A DNA stretch of 64,000 nt from Halarsenatibacter silvermanii (GTDB lineage Bacteria > Bacillota > Halanaerobiia > Halanaerobiales > Halarsenatibacteraceae): assembly GCF_900103135.1 (NCBI RefSeq), contig NZ_FNGO01000002.1, positions 114,480 to 178,479 of the forward strand. The letters run 5' to 3'. Both the position numbers and the translations under genes were made by a program. This document shows, one piece after another, positions 40,218 through 50,138 of this stretch (position 1 is its first letter; each line of letters starts with the position of its first letter). Below the pieces are notes generated by a model, which did no database searches, was not told the origin of the DNA, and saw only the letters and a program-made list of their open reading frames with translations.

Positions 40218-41762
40218 TTACACCGGAAAATTACCGTGTTTTTTATCGGGGCGGTGCTCACGTTTCTCCCTTATGGCCTCCAGAGACCGTATCAGCTGAG
40301 GCCGGGTCTCTTCAGGTAGAATCACATCATCCACATAACCCAGCGAAGCAGCCTGGTAGGGGTTGGCAAAATTATCTCTGAACTCATCTATTTTTTCCTG
40401 ACGGGCTGCTTCCGGATCATCGGCATTATTTATCTCCTGGCGGAATATAATATTGGCCGCTCCCCGGGGCCCCATCACCGCTATTTCGGCCGTCGGCCAG
40501 GCATAAACATAATCACCGCCCATATGGGAGCTGCTCATGGCAATGTAAGCTCCTCCATAAGCTTTGCGCAGAATCACATTCATCAGCGGCACGGTCGCTT
40601 CGCTGTAAGCATGGAGCAGCTTGGCTCCATGTCTGATCACGCCGCCGTGTTCCTGCTCGACTCCGGGAAGATAGCCGGGCACATCTGTGAAAGTGAGGAT
40701 GGGAATATTGAAGCTGTCACAAAATCTGATAAATCTGGCCGCCTTATCGGAAGAATCTATGTCGAGACATCCAGCCTTCACCGCTGGTTGATTGGCCACC
40801 AGACCCACGCTATGACCGCCCAATCTGGCAAAACCTACCACCATATTGCGGGCGAAGTGAGGCTGAACTTCCAAAAAATCTCCTTCATCAACGACAGGTT
40901 CGATAACATCCCTGACATCATAGGATTTTTGAGGTTCTTCGGGAACTATACCCCTCAAATCTTTAGATTTTCTAGCGAGCGGATCGCTATTATCCTGAAA
41001 GGGGGGCATTTCCCTGTTATTATCCGGTATAAAAGAAATCAGCCTGCGCATTCGGGCAAAACAGTCCTCTTCATTGTCATCGAGAAAATGAGCGACTCCG
41101 CTCTCCCTGTTATGAGTCATGCCGCCTCCTAATTCTTCGTGGGATACCTCTTCTCCCGTCACCGATTTAATCACATCCGGACCGGTTACGAACATCTTGC
41201 TGGTCTTATCCACCATAAAGACAAAATCGGTGAGAGCGGGAGAATAAACTGCACCTCCGGCGCAGGGGCCTAAAATTCCGGAAATTTGAGGGATGACGCC
41301 GGAATTTACCGAGTTACGATAAAATATACCTCCATAACCCCCCAGCGAATTAACACCTTCCTGAATTCTTGCTCCTCCTGAATCATTGAGGCCTATGATG
41401 GGAACGCCGGCTTTTGCAGCTTCATCCATTATCCTCCATATCTTTTTGGCATGCATCTCGCCCAGGGAGCCACCCATAGCGGTAAAATCCTGGGCATATA
41501 GATATATATTCCTGCCGTTGATAGTTCCACGACCCGTGACCACGCCTTCACCGGGCACATCTCTCTCGTCCATGCCCAGTTTTTGCGATCTATGCTCGAC
41601 AAATTTACCGATCTCCTGGAAGCTGCCCTCATCCAGGAGCATTTCCAATCTCTCGCGGGCGGTATATTTGCCGCGATCATGCTGCTTTTTTATCTTCTCT
41701 TCGCCGCCGCCCTTCTCTATCTTCTCCTTTTTCTTTTTGAGCTCCTCAATCTTATCATCCAT
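40218..41762 (-). CDS. Acyl-CoA carboxyltransferase alpha subunit (methylmalonyl-CoA decarboxylase type)
   Basis: Carboxyltransferase of 514 residues: RGKYTARERLEMLLDEGSFQ, IGLNDSGGARIQEGVNSLGG, GPCAGGAVYSPALTDF and MGPRGAANIIFRQE are landmarks of MmdA/PccB proteins. In the four-gene set with carrier, OadG-like and beta subunits it forms a Na+-translocating decarboxylase, most likely for methylmalonyl-CoA; glutaconyl-CoA or malonyl-CoA types cannot be excluded. It would add to the sodium gradient. First gene of the set; the dispersed repeat lies 56 bases upstream. Confidence 0.9.
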   Translation of the reverse strand: MDDKIEELKKKKEKIEKGGGEEKIKKQHDRGKYTARERLEMLLDEGSFQEIGKFVEHRSQKLGMDERDVPGEGVVTGRGTINGRNIYLYAQDFTAMGGSLGEMHAKKIWRIMDEAAKAGVPIIGLNDSGGARIQEGVNSLGGYGGIFYRNSVNSGVIPQISGILGPCAGGAVYSPALTDFVFMVDKTSKMFVTGPDVIKSVTGEEVSHEELGGGMTHNRESGVAHFLDDNEEDCFARMRRLISFIPDNNREMPPFQDNSDPLARKSKDLRGIVPEEPQKSYDVRDVIEPVVDEGDFLEVQPHFARNMVVGFARLGGHSVGLVANQPAVKAGCLDIDSSDKAARFIRFCDSFNIPILTFTDVPGYLPGVEQEHGGVIRHGAKLLHAYSEATVPLMNVILRKAYGGAYIAMSSSHMGGDYVYAWPTAEIAVMGPRGAANIIFRQEINNADDPEAARQEKIDEFRDNFANPYQAASLGYVDDVILPEETRPQLIRSLEAIREKREHRPDKKHGNFPV

Positions 41763-41817
41763 AAACCTTAAACCCCCTCTACTGATAGAACCTGTAAAAA
41801 ATAGGATTATAAAATCT

Positions 41818-41846
41818 GGATCTTCTCTATATCAGCTGGAAAAGAA
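41818..41846 (+). repeat. Copy of the dispersed repeat
   Basis: GGATCTTCTCTATATCAGCT then GGAAAAG matches the L end of the 136-bp element and the 18175 copy. Bases just before it (ATAAAATCT) agree with the flank of the 34221 copy in reverse. Confidence 0.45.
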
Positions 41847-41877
41847 TCTGAAATTTTTACCAGGAATTTAGACACTT

Positions 41878-41909
41878 GAATGGGGGCGGCCTGATTTCCG
41901 CCCCCATTC
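41878..41909 (-). other. Strong GC hairpin downstream of the purine permease gene
   Basis: Perfect 12-bp inverted repeat GAATGGGGGCGG/CCGCCCCCATTC with an 8-base loop, 58 bases after the permease stop. No T-run follows on the minus strand, so it may stabilise the mRNA end or be a terminator of another kind. Confidence 0.55.
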
Positions 41910-41967
41910 TTATCGTTTTATCAGGTTTAAGCCTGAAAAATTTTTATTATCAGCCTTATTGCTGGTC

Positions 41968-43305
41968 CTACTCCAGAAAGACGAAGTAAAGAATGAATAC
42001 GACGAATAGCACCCAGCTGAGAACATTGGTCTCATCTTTCCTGCCGGTAAACAGTTTCAACAGCGGATAAACCACAAAACCCACAGCGATGCCGTGAGAG
42101 ATCGAGTAGGCAAAGGGCATGGTGACCATCGTCAAAAACGCAGGGATTATCTCGGTATAATCATCCCAGTCCAGATCGGTAACGTTTGAAGTCATCATGA
42201 CTCCGACAATTATCAGGGCCGGAGCGGTTGCGGCTGAAGGAACCATACCGACAATCGGCATAAAGAAAAGGGACAGGAAGAAAAGCAGGGCAACAAAAAC
42301 ACCGGTTAAACCAGTGCGGCCGCCTTCCTCAACTCCAGAGGCCGATTCGATATAAGTGGTGACGGTCGAGGTTCCAAAAAGGGCACCGCCGGTGGTTCCG
42401 ATGGCATCAGCCAGGAGTGCCCTATTGGCCTTGGGCAGATTGCCGTCTTCATCCAGATAGCCTGCCTGCTGGGATAATCCGACCAGTGTGCCGGCCGTAT
42501 CGAAGAGGTCAACAAATAGAAAGGAAAGTATAACCGCTATCAGACCCGCATCGAAGACAGCGGAAAGATCCAGCTGCATCAGCACGCCGCCCCAATCTCC
42601 CATGGTGGGCATCTGTACGACAGCGTCAGGTACCGGGGTTACCCCGGGAATAAAACCGAAAACTGTAGCCCCCAGGATGGCAAAAAGCAGCGCTCCTTTA
42701 ACCTGCATAGAATACAGAACGCCGGCTATAACCAGTCCTACCGTGGCTACCAGAGCCGGTCCCTCAACGAAACTTCCAAAAGCAACCATCGTGGCCTCGT
42801 CCAGAACCACGTATTCAGCATTTTGAAAACCGATAAAGACGATAAAAAGTCCGATACCGGCAGAAATACCTATTTTTAAGCTCATGGGAATGCCGTTTAC
42901 GAGCTGTTTGCGCACATGGGAAACCGATAACAGAATAAATAAAATACCTTCCAGAAAGATTATTCCCAGAGCAACTTCCCAGGCGACCCCCATTCCGATA
43001 ACTACAGAATATGCAAAGAAGGCATTGAGGCCCATTCCGGAAGCAAGAGCGAAGGGATAGTTGGTCAAAAACGCCATGGCCAGAGTACCGAGAATTATAC
43101 CGGCGATGGTGGCTATAAACACCCCCTCGAAGGGCATTCCAGCCGATTCGAGAATATCAGGATTAACAAATATTATATAGGCCATTGTCATGAAGGTAGT
43201 AAGCCCAGCAATAAATTCAGTCTTGACATCGGTGTCATTCTGACTCAAATTAAAAATGTCATCCAGAAAACCGCCCTCTTCGGTTGACTGCTGGTTATTT
43301 GCCAT
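41968..43305 (-). CDS. NCS2/AzgA-family purine permease
   Basis: Membrane transporter of 445 residues with about 12-14 helices, of the AzgA/PbuG group: EFIAGLTTFMTMAYIIFVNP, SGMGLNAFFAYSVV, ISAGIGLFIVFIGFQNA, FVDLFDTAGTLVGLSQQAG and GTSTVTTYIESASGVEEGGR. These import adenine, guanine or hypoxanthine with protons. Placed directly before adenine deaminase in the window, it probably feeds the purine-degradation genes. No purine riboswitch was recognised in the 165 bases upstream. Confidence 0.92.
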   Translation of the reverse strand: MANNQQSTEEGGFLDDIFNLSQNDTDVKTEFIAGLTTFMTMAYIIFVNPDILESAGMPFEGVFIATIAGIILGTLAMAFLTNYPFALASGMGLNAFFAYSVVIGMGVAWEVALGIIFLEGILFILLSVSHVRKQLVNGIPMSLKIGISAGIGLFIVFIGFQNAEYVVLDEATMVAFGSFVEGPALVATVGLVIAGVLYSMQVKGALLFAILGATVFGFIPGVTPVPDAVVQMPTMGDWGGVLMQLDLSAVFDAGLIAVILSFLFVDLFDTAGTLVGLSQQAGYLDEDGNLPKANRALLADAIGTTGGALFGTSTVTTYIESASGVEEGGRTGLTGVFVALLFFLSLFFMPIVGMVPSAATAPALIIVGVMMTSNVTDLDWDDYTEIIPAFLTMVTMPFAYSISHGIAVGFVVYPLLKLFTGRKDETNVLSWVLFVVFILYFVFLE

Positions 43306-43471
43306 AATTTTTTCCTCCTGTTACGTTTTTTCGCCCTGGCTTACCTGGCATTTTAAAACAGTTCAATTATGTTCTCTCTCTGAACGAGAAATTTGCGGAC
43401 CTTTTCAAACTGGCCATCTGCAGACCGGCTATCACCCCCCCGAATGGTCTTTATAAGCCCTGAGCGCCTTC

Positions 43472-45250
43472 TTAACCGAGCAGAAGAGACACATGCTGAA
43501 ATGAATTGACATCGAAAAGACCGTTAACTGTGAGTTTCAACTCCGGAATTACCGGCAGGGAGAGAAATGAAAGCTGCATAAAAGGATCAGAAATTTTTAC
43601 TCCCAGTTCTGCAACACAGGTTCGCAACTCTCCCAGCTGCTCAGCAGCTTCAGCTGCCGGCATTGGCGACATAAGCCCGGCTATCGGCAGAGGAAAACTC
43701 GCAATGACTTCCTCACTCTTTACAACTGCGATGCCTCCCTGCAGGGATTTCAATTCCTCAACAGCAGCTTTCATATCCTCTTCTTCTCTGCCTAGAACCA
43801 TTATATTGTGAGAATCATGACTGACGCTGGTAGCCAGAGCTCCCTGCTCCAGACCGAAACCTCTGACCAGGCCCAGCGCGGACTTTCCTGAAGCATGATG
43901 TCTTTCCACCGCTGCCAGCCTGGCTGCCTGGTTGCGGCCAAGCAGTGATGAATCCGATTCTCCTGGTTTTCTTTTGATTGCCCCTTTACCGGTCAAAACC
44001 TGCTCTTCCTGCAATTCGATGATCCGGTAACTTTCTCCTTCCGGAAGACTAAATTTTTTGCTCTGGATACTCTGCAGATTTACTGAATTGAAAATGGCTT
44101 TTTTTCTCCTCTGCTCCGCCTCTAAATCGTCAGCATCAGAAAACTTTTCCCTATCATCCCCGGATTTTTTACCGGAAAAAATATTCTGCCAGTTCTTCTC
44201 ACAGATTTCTCCCTCGCCGGCAATTTTAATGCCATCTTTGTACACGCTCAGAGGAGAAACCTGTTCAGGATCATCTAAAACCATGAGATCAGCCCGGCGC
44301 CCGGGTGCTATGGCCCCTAAATCTTCCAGCCCCAGAGCTTCGGCCGGGTTTAAAGCAGCCATTCTGTAGGCGCGCAGAGGTTCTAAACCGGCATCGATGG
44401 CCTTTTTGACGGCGTAATCAAGATGTCCCCTTTCGACAAGGTCCTCCGGCTGGCGGTCATCGGTGGCGAACATAAACCTGCTCACATTACCATCATCAAC
44501 TGCGGAGAGCAGATCCTCCAGGTTTTTGGTCACCGACCCCTCTCTGATCATTATGTACATGCCGCGAGCGGCCTTATCCCGGGCTTCTGAAGCGGTGGTG
44601 CATTCGTGATCAGCGGCTATACCGGCCAGCAGATAGGAGTTCAATCTGGGCCCTGAAACCTCAGGAGCATGACCATCTATAAAGCTGCCCCTGAAAAGCT
44701 CCAGCTTCGCCCAGGTATCCTCATCGCCATTGATGACTCCGGGGTAATCCATGACCTCGCCCAGACCAAAAATTCCCGGTTCCCCCCGCAGCTCTGCCAG
44801 ATCTTCAGCTTTCAACTCGGCTCCGGACTCCTCCCAGGGAGTGGCAGGAACGCAGGAAGGCAGCATCAGGCGAAAATTCCAGGGCAGCCGGCGGCCTCTT
44901 TCCAGCATGTACTTTATACCTGCAGCTCCAGCCACATTGGCGATCTCGTGCGGATCAGCTATCACCGTCAGCACGCCGCCTGGAATGATCTGACGGGCAA
45001 AATTTTTCACCGATATCTGAGAGCTTTCGATATGCAGATGAGGATCTATGAAAGCCGGAGCCAGATAATTTCCAGCCAAATCTATCTCCTCCTGGCCGGA
45101 ATAATTCCCCCAGCCCAGGATAACTCCCCCGGCAACAGCGAGATCGCCCCGATGGATCTCCTCCTGAAAAACATCCATTATTCGCGCATTTTTGAATACC
45201 AGATCGGCTTTTTTATCGCCACGAACGGCAGGCAGAATATCTTTAAGCAA
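43472..45250 (-). CDS. ade: Adenine deaminase
   Basis: Amidohydrolase of 592 residues: the metal site HLHIESSQISVKNFARQIIP near residue 71, IADPHEIANVAGAAGI, FGLGEVMDYPGVI, FATDDRQPEDLVERGHLDYA, and the C-terminal GLVRGFGLEQGALATSVSHD followed by HNIMVLG. The full length and order match Ade, which turns adenine into hypoxanthine and ammonia. It lies 10 bases after the PreA-like gene and supplies hypoxanthine to xanthine dehydrogenase. Confidence 0.93.
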   Translation of the reverse strand: MLKDILPAVRGDKKADLVFKNARIMDVFQEEIHRGDLAVAGGVILGWGNYSGQEEIDLAGNYLAPAFIDPHLHIESSQISVKNFARQIIPGGVLTVIADPHEIANVAGAAGIKYMLERGRRLPWNFRLMLPSCVPATPWEESGAELKAEDLAELRGEPGIFGLGEVMDYPGVINGDEDTWAKLELFRGSFIDGHAPEVSGPRLNSYLLAGIAADHECTTASEARDKAARGMYIMIREGSVTKNLEDLLSAVDDGNVSRFMFATDDRQPEDLVERGHLDYAVKKAIDAGLEPLRAYRMAALNPAEALGLEDLGAIAPGRRADLMVLDDPEQVSPLSVYKDGIKIAGEGEICEKNWQNIFSGKKSGDDREKFSDADDLEAEQRRKKAIFNSVNLQSIQSKKFSLPEGESYRIIELQEEQVLTGKGAIKRKPGESDSSLLGRNQAARLAAVERHHASGKSALGLVRGFGLEQGALATSVSHDSHNIMVLGREEEDMKAAVEELKSLQGGIAVVKSEEVIASFPLPIAGLMSPMPAAEAAEQLGELRTCVAELGVKISDPFMQLSFLSLPVIPELKLTVNGLFDVNSFQHVSLLLG

Positions 45251-45260
45251 GTTATCACTC

Positions 45261-46343
45261 TCATTTCTCTATATACAGAGCATCGAAATTACATCTGGTC
45301 AGGCAGAGACCACAGCCGGCGCATTTATCCTCATCGACGACTGCATAAGAATCGGTAACGTCCAGTTTTATCGCCTCGTAGACACAGCTTTCCACACATC
45401 GGCGGCAGGCCGTACAGTTTTCTTCATTCACCACAGGTGGTATTGTTATCATGGTATCATTCTGCGGCAGGATTTCAAGTGCTTCACCACGCATATCTGA
45501 GATGCTCTCGTAATCATGAGCTTCCATATAACTTTCAATCTCCGAATTTATACGGCCGTATACGTCCGGACCCTCCAGTATAGCGGCGGTACAGACCTGC
45601 ACGGCGCTGGCTCCCACCATCAGCATTTTTACAGCGTCGATTCCGCGGCTTATACCTCCTACTCCCAGCACGGGAATCTCGACGCTGGCGGCAGCTTCAT
45701 AAACAGCTCTCAAAGCCAGAGGAAATACAGCCTCTCCGGAGAGCCAGCCGTAGCCGTTTTCGCTGCCCAGCACCGGCCTGCCATTTTCCACATCGAAATC
45801 GAGGGTAGGACCGAGCGAATTGATCAACGCCAGCCCATCAGCCCCGGCTTTTTCCGCGGCAGAAGCGAATTTAGGAATATCCACCTGAGGGCTGAGTTTG
45901 ACGAACACGGGAAGTTCACAGGCTTCTTTAGCCGCCTTTATGCTTTCTTCCACAGGGGTGGTGTCGCCGCCCAGATAATGAGTGGAGAGCTCGACCGCCT
46001 CCACGTATTCTTCCACCTGTGAGGCCAGCTCAAAAATCTCCTCCGACGAATAACCTATGCCGGCTATTACAGGAAGATCTAGTTCGGAAATCTCAGGATA
46101 TTCGCTTTCCAGCCAGCGTTCAGGGCCGATCTCCGACCACAGTTCAGCATTGAGAAACCCCCCTCGAATACTGGCCATATTGGGACGGGGAACATCGGCA
46201 GCCTCCACCGAGATCGTTTTCGTCACCAGCGCACCAGCCCCGCCGCGAGCCGCTTTTTCGGCCGCCCGGGCATCTTTGACCGGGGGACCGGCAGCCGGCA
46301 TGACCGGATTGCTGAGTTTCATACCCGGTAGTTCTATGCTCAA
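45261..46343 (-). CDS. PreA/dihydroorotate dehydrogenase-like flavoprotein with ferredoxin tail
   Basis: TIM-barrel FMN protein of 360 residues related to PreA and class 1B DHODH: GMKLSNPVMPAAGPPVKDA, GYSSEEIFELASQVEEYVEA, PVFVKLSPQVDIPKF and VLGVGGISRGIDAVKML. The tail (295-360) has two [4Fe-4S] motifs CTACRRCVESCVYEA and CAGCGLCLTRCNFDA. It likely reduces or oxidises a pyrimidine-like ring or a ring-opened purine product with ferredoxin. It occupies the place YgfK has in known purine clusters. 38 bases after xdhA. Confidence 0.83.
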   Translation of the reverse strand: MSIELPGMKLSNPVMPAAGPPVKDARAAEKAARGGAGALVTKTISVEAADVPRPNMASIRGGFLNAELWSEIGPERWLESEYPEISELDLPVIAGIGYSSEEIFELASQVEEYVEAVELSTHYLGGDTTPVEESIKAAKEACELPVFVKLSPQVDIPKFASAAEKAGADGLALINSLGPTLDFDVENGRPVLGSENGYGWLSGEAVFPLALRAVYEAAASVEIPVLGVGGISRGIDAVKMLMVGASAVQVCTAAILEGPDVYGRINSEIESYMEAHDYESISDMRGEALEILPQNDTMITIPPVVNEENCTACRRCVESCVYEAIKLDVTDSYAVVDEDKCAGCGLCLTRCNFDALYIEK

Positions 46344-46381
46344 ATCAGCGATGATATCACTCCTAAACTGGTAAAGTTTGA

Positions 46382-48730
46382 TTATATATCAGCTCTGTGA
46401 TTTTTTTCGAGTTCAGACTTGATTCTTTCCGGTTTTAAAGGAAGAGATGTGAATCTAATCCCCGTGGCATCGTAAACGGCGTTGACCACAGCAGGTGCTG
46501 TAGCTATGGTTGCCGGTTCACCCACTCCTTTAGCTCCAAAAGGACCGTCTGAATCCTCATACTCGACCAAAGATACCTCAATTTCGGGGCAATCCTGAGC
46601 TGTTGGAACCAGATATCTGCTCAAATCAGGGTTTTGGACAAATCCGTCCTCGACGACCACCTCTTCGGTCAGCGCCATACCCAGCCCCTGAGCAGTGCCG
46701 CCTTCGATCTGACCTTCAACTCCCTGTGGGTTTATAGCCCGGCCGACGTCTATAGCGCTGTAAGCTTTTTCCACCTCGACCATACCCGTCTTTTTGTCCA
46801 CGGCCACATCGACTACCTGGGTGTGGAAAGTGTAGGCCACGTATGCTTTCTCCGACTGACCAGTGTATTCATCGGGTTTATAGGTTTTGGGAAAGAAAGT
46901 GCCTCTTCCTTTCAGTTCAATCCCTTCCCGGGCCAGCCTGTCCTTGAGCTCCCAGAGGCTCATTTTATCGTCTTCATCGACTTTCGAATAGGCTTTTCCA
47001 TCCTTAACTCCCATTTCGGGATGGTTGGTGCCGAATTCCCTGCTGGCGTAATGATAGATATTGCCCAGCAGATCTTCTGCCGCTTTTTTGACGGCATTAC
47101 CGGTGAAGAAAGTCTGTCGGGTGGCAGAAGTCGAGCCGGCGTTTTGAGAGTTGTGAGTATCTCCCCGGGTTATCTCGACCACCCCGGGATCTATTCTGAG
47201 CACTTCTGCTACTATCTGGGTGATGACCGTTCTCACACCCTGCCCCACATCTGCGGCGGCCGAGTTGACCAGAACCGTGCCTTCATCGCTCAGCTCCACT
47301 TCGGCGATAGAATGATCGGGAAAGCCCTCGCCGTAACCAAAGCCGAACATTATCGTGGCCAGGCCTCTGCCCCTTAAAATATCTTCTTTATCGGCAGAAA
47401 CCGCAAGCACGTCCGATTTCTCTTCTTCAGCCAGCCGGCAGGCCTCGACTATGGTCTCTTCAGCGTTCACACTTTGATTGAGAACCTGGCCATTGGGGGT
47501 TAAAGACCCTTCCTGATAAATATTTTTTTCTCTAAATTTTTTCGGATCCAGATCGAGTTCATGGGCCAGCAGATCCATTTGGTTCTCATAAGAATATCCC
47601 ATCTGAGTTGCTCCGAAACCGCGCATGGCCCCGCCGTAGGGGTTATTGGTGTAGATTGCGGCAGCTTTTCCTTTGAGATTGGGGACCTGATAGGGGCCGG
47701 TGCAGTGATAAACACTTTTTTGCAGAACAGCCGGGCCGCTGGAGGCATAGGCGCCAGTATCTCCCAAAACCTCCGTCTCCCAGGCCGTGAGACTGCCATC
47801 ATTTTTGACACCTGTTTTGTGCCTTATGATCATGGCATGACGTTTTGATTGAGCCAGGAAGGATTCCTCCCGGTTGTAAAGAAGCTGAACCGGCCTTCCC
47901 AGCTCCCGGGTGGCCAGCGCCAGGTGGATGTGTACGGATACATCTTCCTTTTTGCCAAAAGCACCGCCTATTTCGGGCTGTACAATTCTTATCTGATCTT
48001 TATCCAGCCCCAGGGATTGAGCGACGTCGGCCTGAGTATCATGCAGCCATTGACTGGCGGCATAGATGGTTATAATATCTTCTTGAGAGTCATATTCAGC
48101 GATGCCCTTTTCGACCTGCATCGGGACCTGATCCAGGCTCTGCGTGCGATATTCCTTTTCAACTATCAGATCAGCTGCAGAGAAACCTTCCTCCACATCT
48201 CCTCTTTCCACCCTGTGGTCACAGAGAATATTATCACAGCAGATTTCCGAATCCTCGAGATAGTGGGTGACCTCGATAAAATCGTCGTCATGCACCACGG
48301 GACAGCTGGGATCGATAGCTCTTTCCATATTCCCCACTACCTCGAGTCTTTCCAGCTCGACCTCTATTTTTTCTCTGGCCTCGAGAGCGGCTTCATCAGT
48401 CTCTGCCACTACCAGAGCCAGAGCATCGCCGAGATAACGCATCTTTTCGCCGATTCCAACCAGCACCGGATGATCCTTTATGATAAGGCCGAATTTGTTG
48501 AGCTGCGGAAAGTCTTCGGCCGTAAAGACGTCGGCCACCCCGGGTACTTCCCGGGCTTTTGTGACGTCAATTGATTTTAAATAGGCATGCGGGTGTGGAG
48601 CTCTTTTAACCCTCATATGAAGCAGATCGCTGTAGTTGAGAGTGAGATCTTCGGTATATTCCGCCTCTCCGGTGACTTTGCTCCGGGCATCAACTCTTTT
48701 TACTCCTTGCCCGACACTCCTTCTGCTCAT
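46382..48730 (-). CDS. xdhA: Xanthine dehydrogenase molybdenum subunit
   Basis: Molybdopterin subunit of 782 residues of the xanthine-oxidase family: RVDARSKVTGEAEYTEDLTL, QPEIGGAFGKKEDVSVHIHL, GGAMRGFGATQMGYSYENQM, VDVGQGVRTV-like AAADVGQGVRTVITQIVAEV and the active-site Glu in GPFGAKGVGEPATIATAPA. With the 2Fe-2S and FAD subunits encoded immediately upstream it forms a heterotrimer that hydroxylates hypoxanthine or xanthine. It may carry the Se cofactor given the SDMH maturation genes, though the fused enzyme is the better candidate. Confidence 0.92.
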   Translation of the reverse strand: MSRRSVGQGVKRVDARSKVTGEAEYTEDLTLNYSDLLHMRVKRAPHPHAYLKSIDVTKAREVPGVADVFTAEDFPQLNKFGLIIKDHPVLVGIGEKMRYLGDALALVVAETDEAALEAREKIEVELERLEVVGNMERAIDPSCPVVHDDDFIEVTHYLEDSEICCDNILCDHRVERGDVEEGFSAADLIVEKEYRTQSLDQVPMQVEKGIAEYDSQEDIITIYAASQWLHDTQADVAQSLGLDKDQIRIVQPEIGGAFGKKEDVSVHIHLALATRELGRPVQLLYNREESFLAQSKRHAMIIRHKTGVKNDGSLTAWETEVLGDTGAYASSGPAVLQKSVYHCTGPYQVPNLKGKAAAIYTNNPYGGAMRGFGATQMGYSYENQMDLLAHELDLDPKKFREKNIYQEGSLTPNGQVLNQSVNAEETIVEACRLAEEEKSDVLAVSADKEDILRGRGLATIMFGFGYGEGFPDHSIAEVELSDEGTVLVNSAAADVGQGVRTVITQIVAEVLRIDPGVVEITRGDTHNSQNAGSTSATRQTFFTGNAVKKAAEDLLGNIYHYASREFGTNHPEMGVKDGKAYSKVDEDDKMSLWELKDRLAREGIELKGRGTFFPKTYKPDEYTGQSEKAYVAYTFHTQVVDVAVDKKTGMVEVEKAYSAIDVGRAINPQGVEGQIEGGTAQGLGMALTEEVVVEDGFVQNPDLSRYLVPTAQDCPEIEVSLVEYEDSDGPFGAKGVGEPATIATAPAVVNAVYDATGIRFTSLPLKPERIKSELEKNHRADI

Positions 48731-49209
48731 AGGTCAGCCTCCCCTCTCTTTATTTTGTCGGCTGCGGCTTCGACAGCGTCGATTATTTTTTGATAGCCCG
48801 TGCAGCGGCAGATATTGCCGGCTAAAGCCCGGCGTATCTGCTCCCGGCCGGGGTTATCATCGGTTTTCAGCAGATTTTTTGCAGTCATCAAAATTCCAGG
48901 GATGCAAAACCCGCACTGCACAGCTCCTTTTTCTATAAAGCTTTCCTGGAGGGGATGAAGCGTGCCATCGTCGGCGGTCAAATTCTCTACAGTTTCTATC
49001 TCAGCCCCTTCCGCCTGAGGCGCTAAAACAAGACAGGAAGCGACCGGCTTACCGTTCATAATAACAGTGCAGGCCCCGCACTCCCCTTTTCCACACCCCT
49101 CTTTTGTTCCGGTCAAGCCGAGATCCTGGCGCAAAACATCCAGAAGCCTCTGATGAGGAGCAGCTCTTACCGTTCTTTTTTCACCGTTAACTATCATCGA
49201 TATCTCCAT
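48727..49209 (-). CDS. xdhC: Xanthine dehydrogenase 2Fe-2S subunit
   Basis: Protein of 160 residues with the two [2Fe-2S] domains of the family: CGKGECGACTVIMNGKPVAS (plant-type) and GAVQCGFCIPGILM...NICRCTGYQKI (helical domain). Passes electrons from the Mo centre to the FAD subunit. Overlaps xdhA by 4 bases and xdhB by 1 base. Not to be confused with the maturation factor also called XdhC. Confidence 0.93.
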   Translation of the reverse strand: MEISMIVNGEKRTVRAAPHQRLLDVLRQDLGLTGTKEGCGKGECGACTVIMNGKPVASCLVLAPQAEGAEIETVENLTADDGTLHPLQESFIEKGAVQCGFCIPGILMTAKNLLKTDDNPGREQIRRALAGNICRCTGYQKIIDAVEAAADKIKRGEADL

Positions 49210-50138
49210 CAGCGATCATCTCCTTTTCCGGAGGAGAGAGTTTTCAGGGCTCTTATCGTCAGATCTCCACTTACCTTTCTGCGAAATTCCTCGGTGCCCC
49301 TGATATCATCAATAGGATCAACAGCTTCAGCCGCGATCTCGCCCGCTTTCTCCCCGTCGATCTCGGGAAGTCTTTTGTCCTGCAGATATTGAGCCAGTTT
49401 CTTCAACATCATCGGCCGGGGGGCCACCGCGCCATAACAGGGACGGGCATCGGTTACAGTTCCATCTTCCTCCACATTTATAGCCAGAGCTATAGTCACA
49501 CTGGAGATTATCATGGCCTGTCTTTTGCCCACTTTTTCCCAGTAAAACCTCTCGCCCTCAGCAGCCCGGGGGATTAAAATGTCAACCAGAAGCTCATCCT
49601 CTTCCAGCGCGGATTCTTTGGGACCTAAAAAGAACTCGTCGGCCGGAATTTCCCGACGGCCCTCTGCGCTCATGACCACAAAACTGGCTTTATGGGCCAG
49701 AAGAGGAGCAAGCGTGTCTCCCGCGGGAGAAGCAGTTGCTATATTGCCTCCCAGCGTGCCCCGGCTGCGTATCTGCCTGGAACCGACTTCCCGGGCAGAT
49801 TGAGAGAGCAGAGGGGCCTGGTCGGCGATAATAGGGCTTTCTAACAGCTCCTGATGAGTTACCATGCTGCCGGCCTTTATCAAATCGTCGTCGCAGGCAA
49901 TTCTATTGAGATAACTGATCTGGTTGAGATCAAGCCAGCAATCAACCCGATGCAGTCTTTCGAAGTGCTCAACCAGTATATCGGTGCCGCCGGCTATGAC
50001 AACAGCTTCCTTGCCGTATTCGCTTTTTATCTCCAGAGCTCTGTCTATATTATCGGGCGCATAATATTCCGCTTCACTTTCAAAATCGCTCCCAGAAATC
50101 TCGGGCCTGGGCGCGGCATTTTTGGATGATTCTTTCAT
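49209..50138 (-). CDS. xdhB: Xanthine dehydrogenase FAD subunit
   Basis: CO-dehydrogenase-type FAD-binding protein of 309 residues: EAVVIAGGTDILVEHFERLH near residue 45 and SRGTLGGNIATASPAGDTLA near residue 135 are the two flavin-contact motifs, followed by GPKESALEEDELLVDI. The 5' end overlaps the preceding amidohydrolase gene by 59 bases. The AGGAGGT before it is 15 bases from the ATG, further than usual, so the exact start is less certain. Confidence 0.9.
   Translation of the reverse strand: MKESSKNAAPRPEISGSDFESEAEYYAPDNIDRALEIKSEYGKEAVVIAGGTDILVEHFERLHRVDCWLDLNQISYLNRIACDDDLIKAGSMVTHQELLESPIIADQAPLLSQSAREVGSRQIRSRGTLGGNIATASPAGDTLAPLLAHKASFVVMSAEGRREIPADEFFLGPKESALEEDELLVDILIPRAAEGERFYWEKVGKRQAMIISSVTIALAINVEEDGTVTDARPCYGAVAPRPMMLKKLAQYLQDKRLPEIDGEKAGEIAAEAVDPIDDIRGTEEFRRKVSGDLTIRALKTLSSGKGDDR

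Noticed and set aside
43306-43471. Purine riboswitch before the AzgA-type permease gene
   Set aside because: The conserved junction sequences of the purine aptamer were not found on the minus strand.
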